This document shows positions 21,553 through 21,651 of a stretch of 21,651 nt of DNA, in pieces. The position numbers and the translations under genes are program-made. Positions within the stretch are counted from its first letter, which is position 1. Each line of letters opens with the position of its first letter. The notes under the pieces are model-generated. The model ran no database searches. It was not told where the DNA came from and worked only from the letters and a program-made list of their open reading frames with translations. This DNA comes from a virus: positions 1 through 21,651 of IMG/VR virus record IMGVR_UViG_3300006802_000687; one strand, written 5' to 3'.

Positions 21553-21651
21553 CAGAAAACAATATCGAATGTCCGTGCGGATCAATGGTTATACCTATTG
21601 GGTCTAAATATTTGGATACATTTACTAACATTTTAGTAAATATAAATCCAG
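21549..21651 (+). CDS. Partial CDS, start of a further tail or adhesin gene
   Basis: The ATG at 21549 overlaps the TGA of adhesin 2 (21550-21552) in an ATGA, and the frame stays open to the window end, giving 34 residues: MTENNIECPCGSMVI and on to LVNINP. The gene is cut by the window edge. A CPCG motif close to the start recalls the Cys-containing small domains of the adhesins. Too little is present to name it; the tight coupling suggests it belongs to the same tail operon. Confidence 0.7.
   Translation, partial: MTENNIECPCGSMVIPIGSKYLDTFTNILVNINP

Noticed and set aside
1-21651. tRNA genes, CRISPR arrays, integrase, insertion sequences, reverse transcriptase
   Set aside because: I looked for them in the gaps and among the proteins and found none. 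In particular no YxDD-type reverse transcriptase or template repeat is present, so the DGR call remains incomplete.

Overview
The window is part of a tailed double-stranded DNA phage genome (Caudoviricetes) or a very similar prophage. It carries a full DNA-packaging and head module (terminase large subunit, portal, maturation protease/scaffold, head decoration protein, HK97-type major capsid protein) followed by tail-tip or fibre genes. Every gene I accept is on the + strand. Genes are packed with short gaps or ATGA-type overlaps, and no stretch over 300 bases lacks a gene. The DNA is AT-rich apart from the capsid genes and one short patch near 18.8 kb. I cannot name the host. The genetic code looks standard, and I saw no tRNA, CRISPR, integrase or transposase.

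Layout. (1) 1-297 is the end of a small coiled protein that begins upstream. (2) 299-4977 is a sugar and methyl-transfer cassette: a sialyltransferase-like/methyltransferase fusion, a cupin, two related small methyltransferases, a GT-A-like glycosyltransferase and a GDP-mannose 4,6-dehydratase. It could build or modify a glycan on the virion or the host surface. (3) 4961-6583 holds a small unknown gene, an HNH nuclease, an ERCC4-type nuclease and a ClpP-like serine protease. (4) 6580-13682 is the packaging and head module, closed by a strong intrinsic terminator at 13713-13745. The protease gene contains an in-frame internal start with its own Shine-Dalgarno site, so a separate scaffold protein is probably made from it. 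(5) 13799 to the end is the tail and adhesin module: a 230-residue tail protein, a 1088-residue fibre with two blocks of 17-residue repeats, two paralogous Thr-rich adhesins with FGE-sulfatase/C-type-lectin-like domains, and the start of another gene.

The most interesting signal is in the two adhesins. Their FGE/C-lectin domain is circularly permuted: the half that is normally C-terminal (GNV.EW, RGG.W, GFR) comes before the half that is normally N-terminal (YPVTN.EY, VSW.D, PTE.EW). Inside the first adhesin, 18711-18890 is a sharply bounded GC-rich patch (about 63% against about 39% on both sides). At the lectin-fold ligand-loop positions it has a run of codons with variable first and second bases and a fixed third C. 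This is the fingerprint expected of a diversity-generating retroelement (DGR) variable region produced by adenine mutagenesis of AAC codons. If so, the variable region lies in the middle of the protein rather than at its C-terminus. No reverse transcriptase or template repeat is visible in the window, so the DGR itself is inferred.
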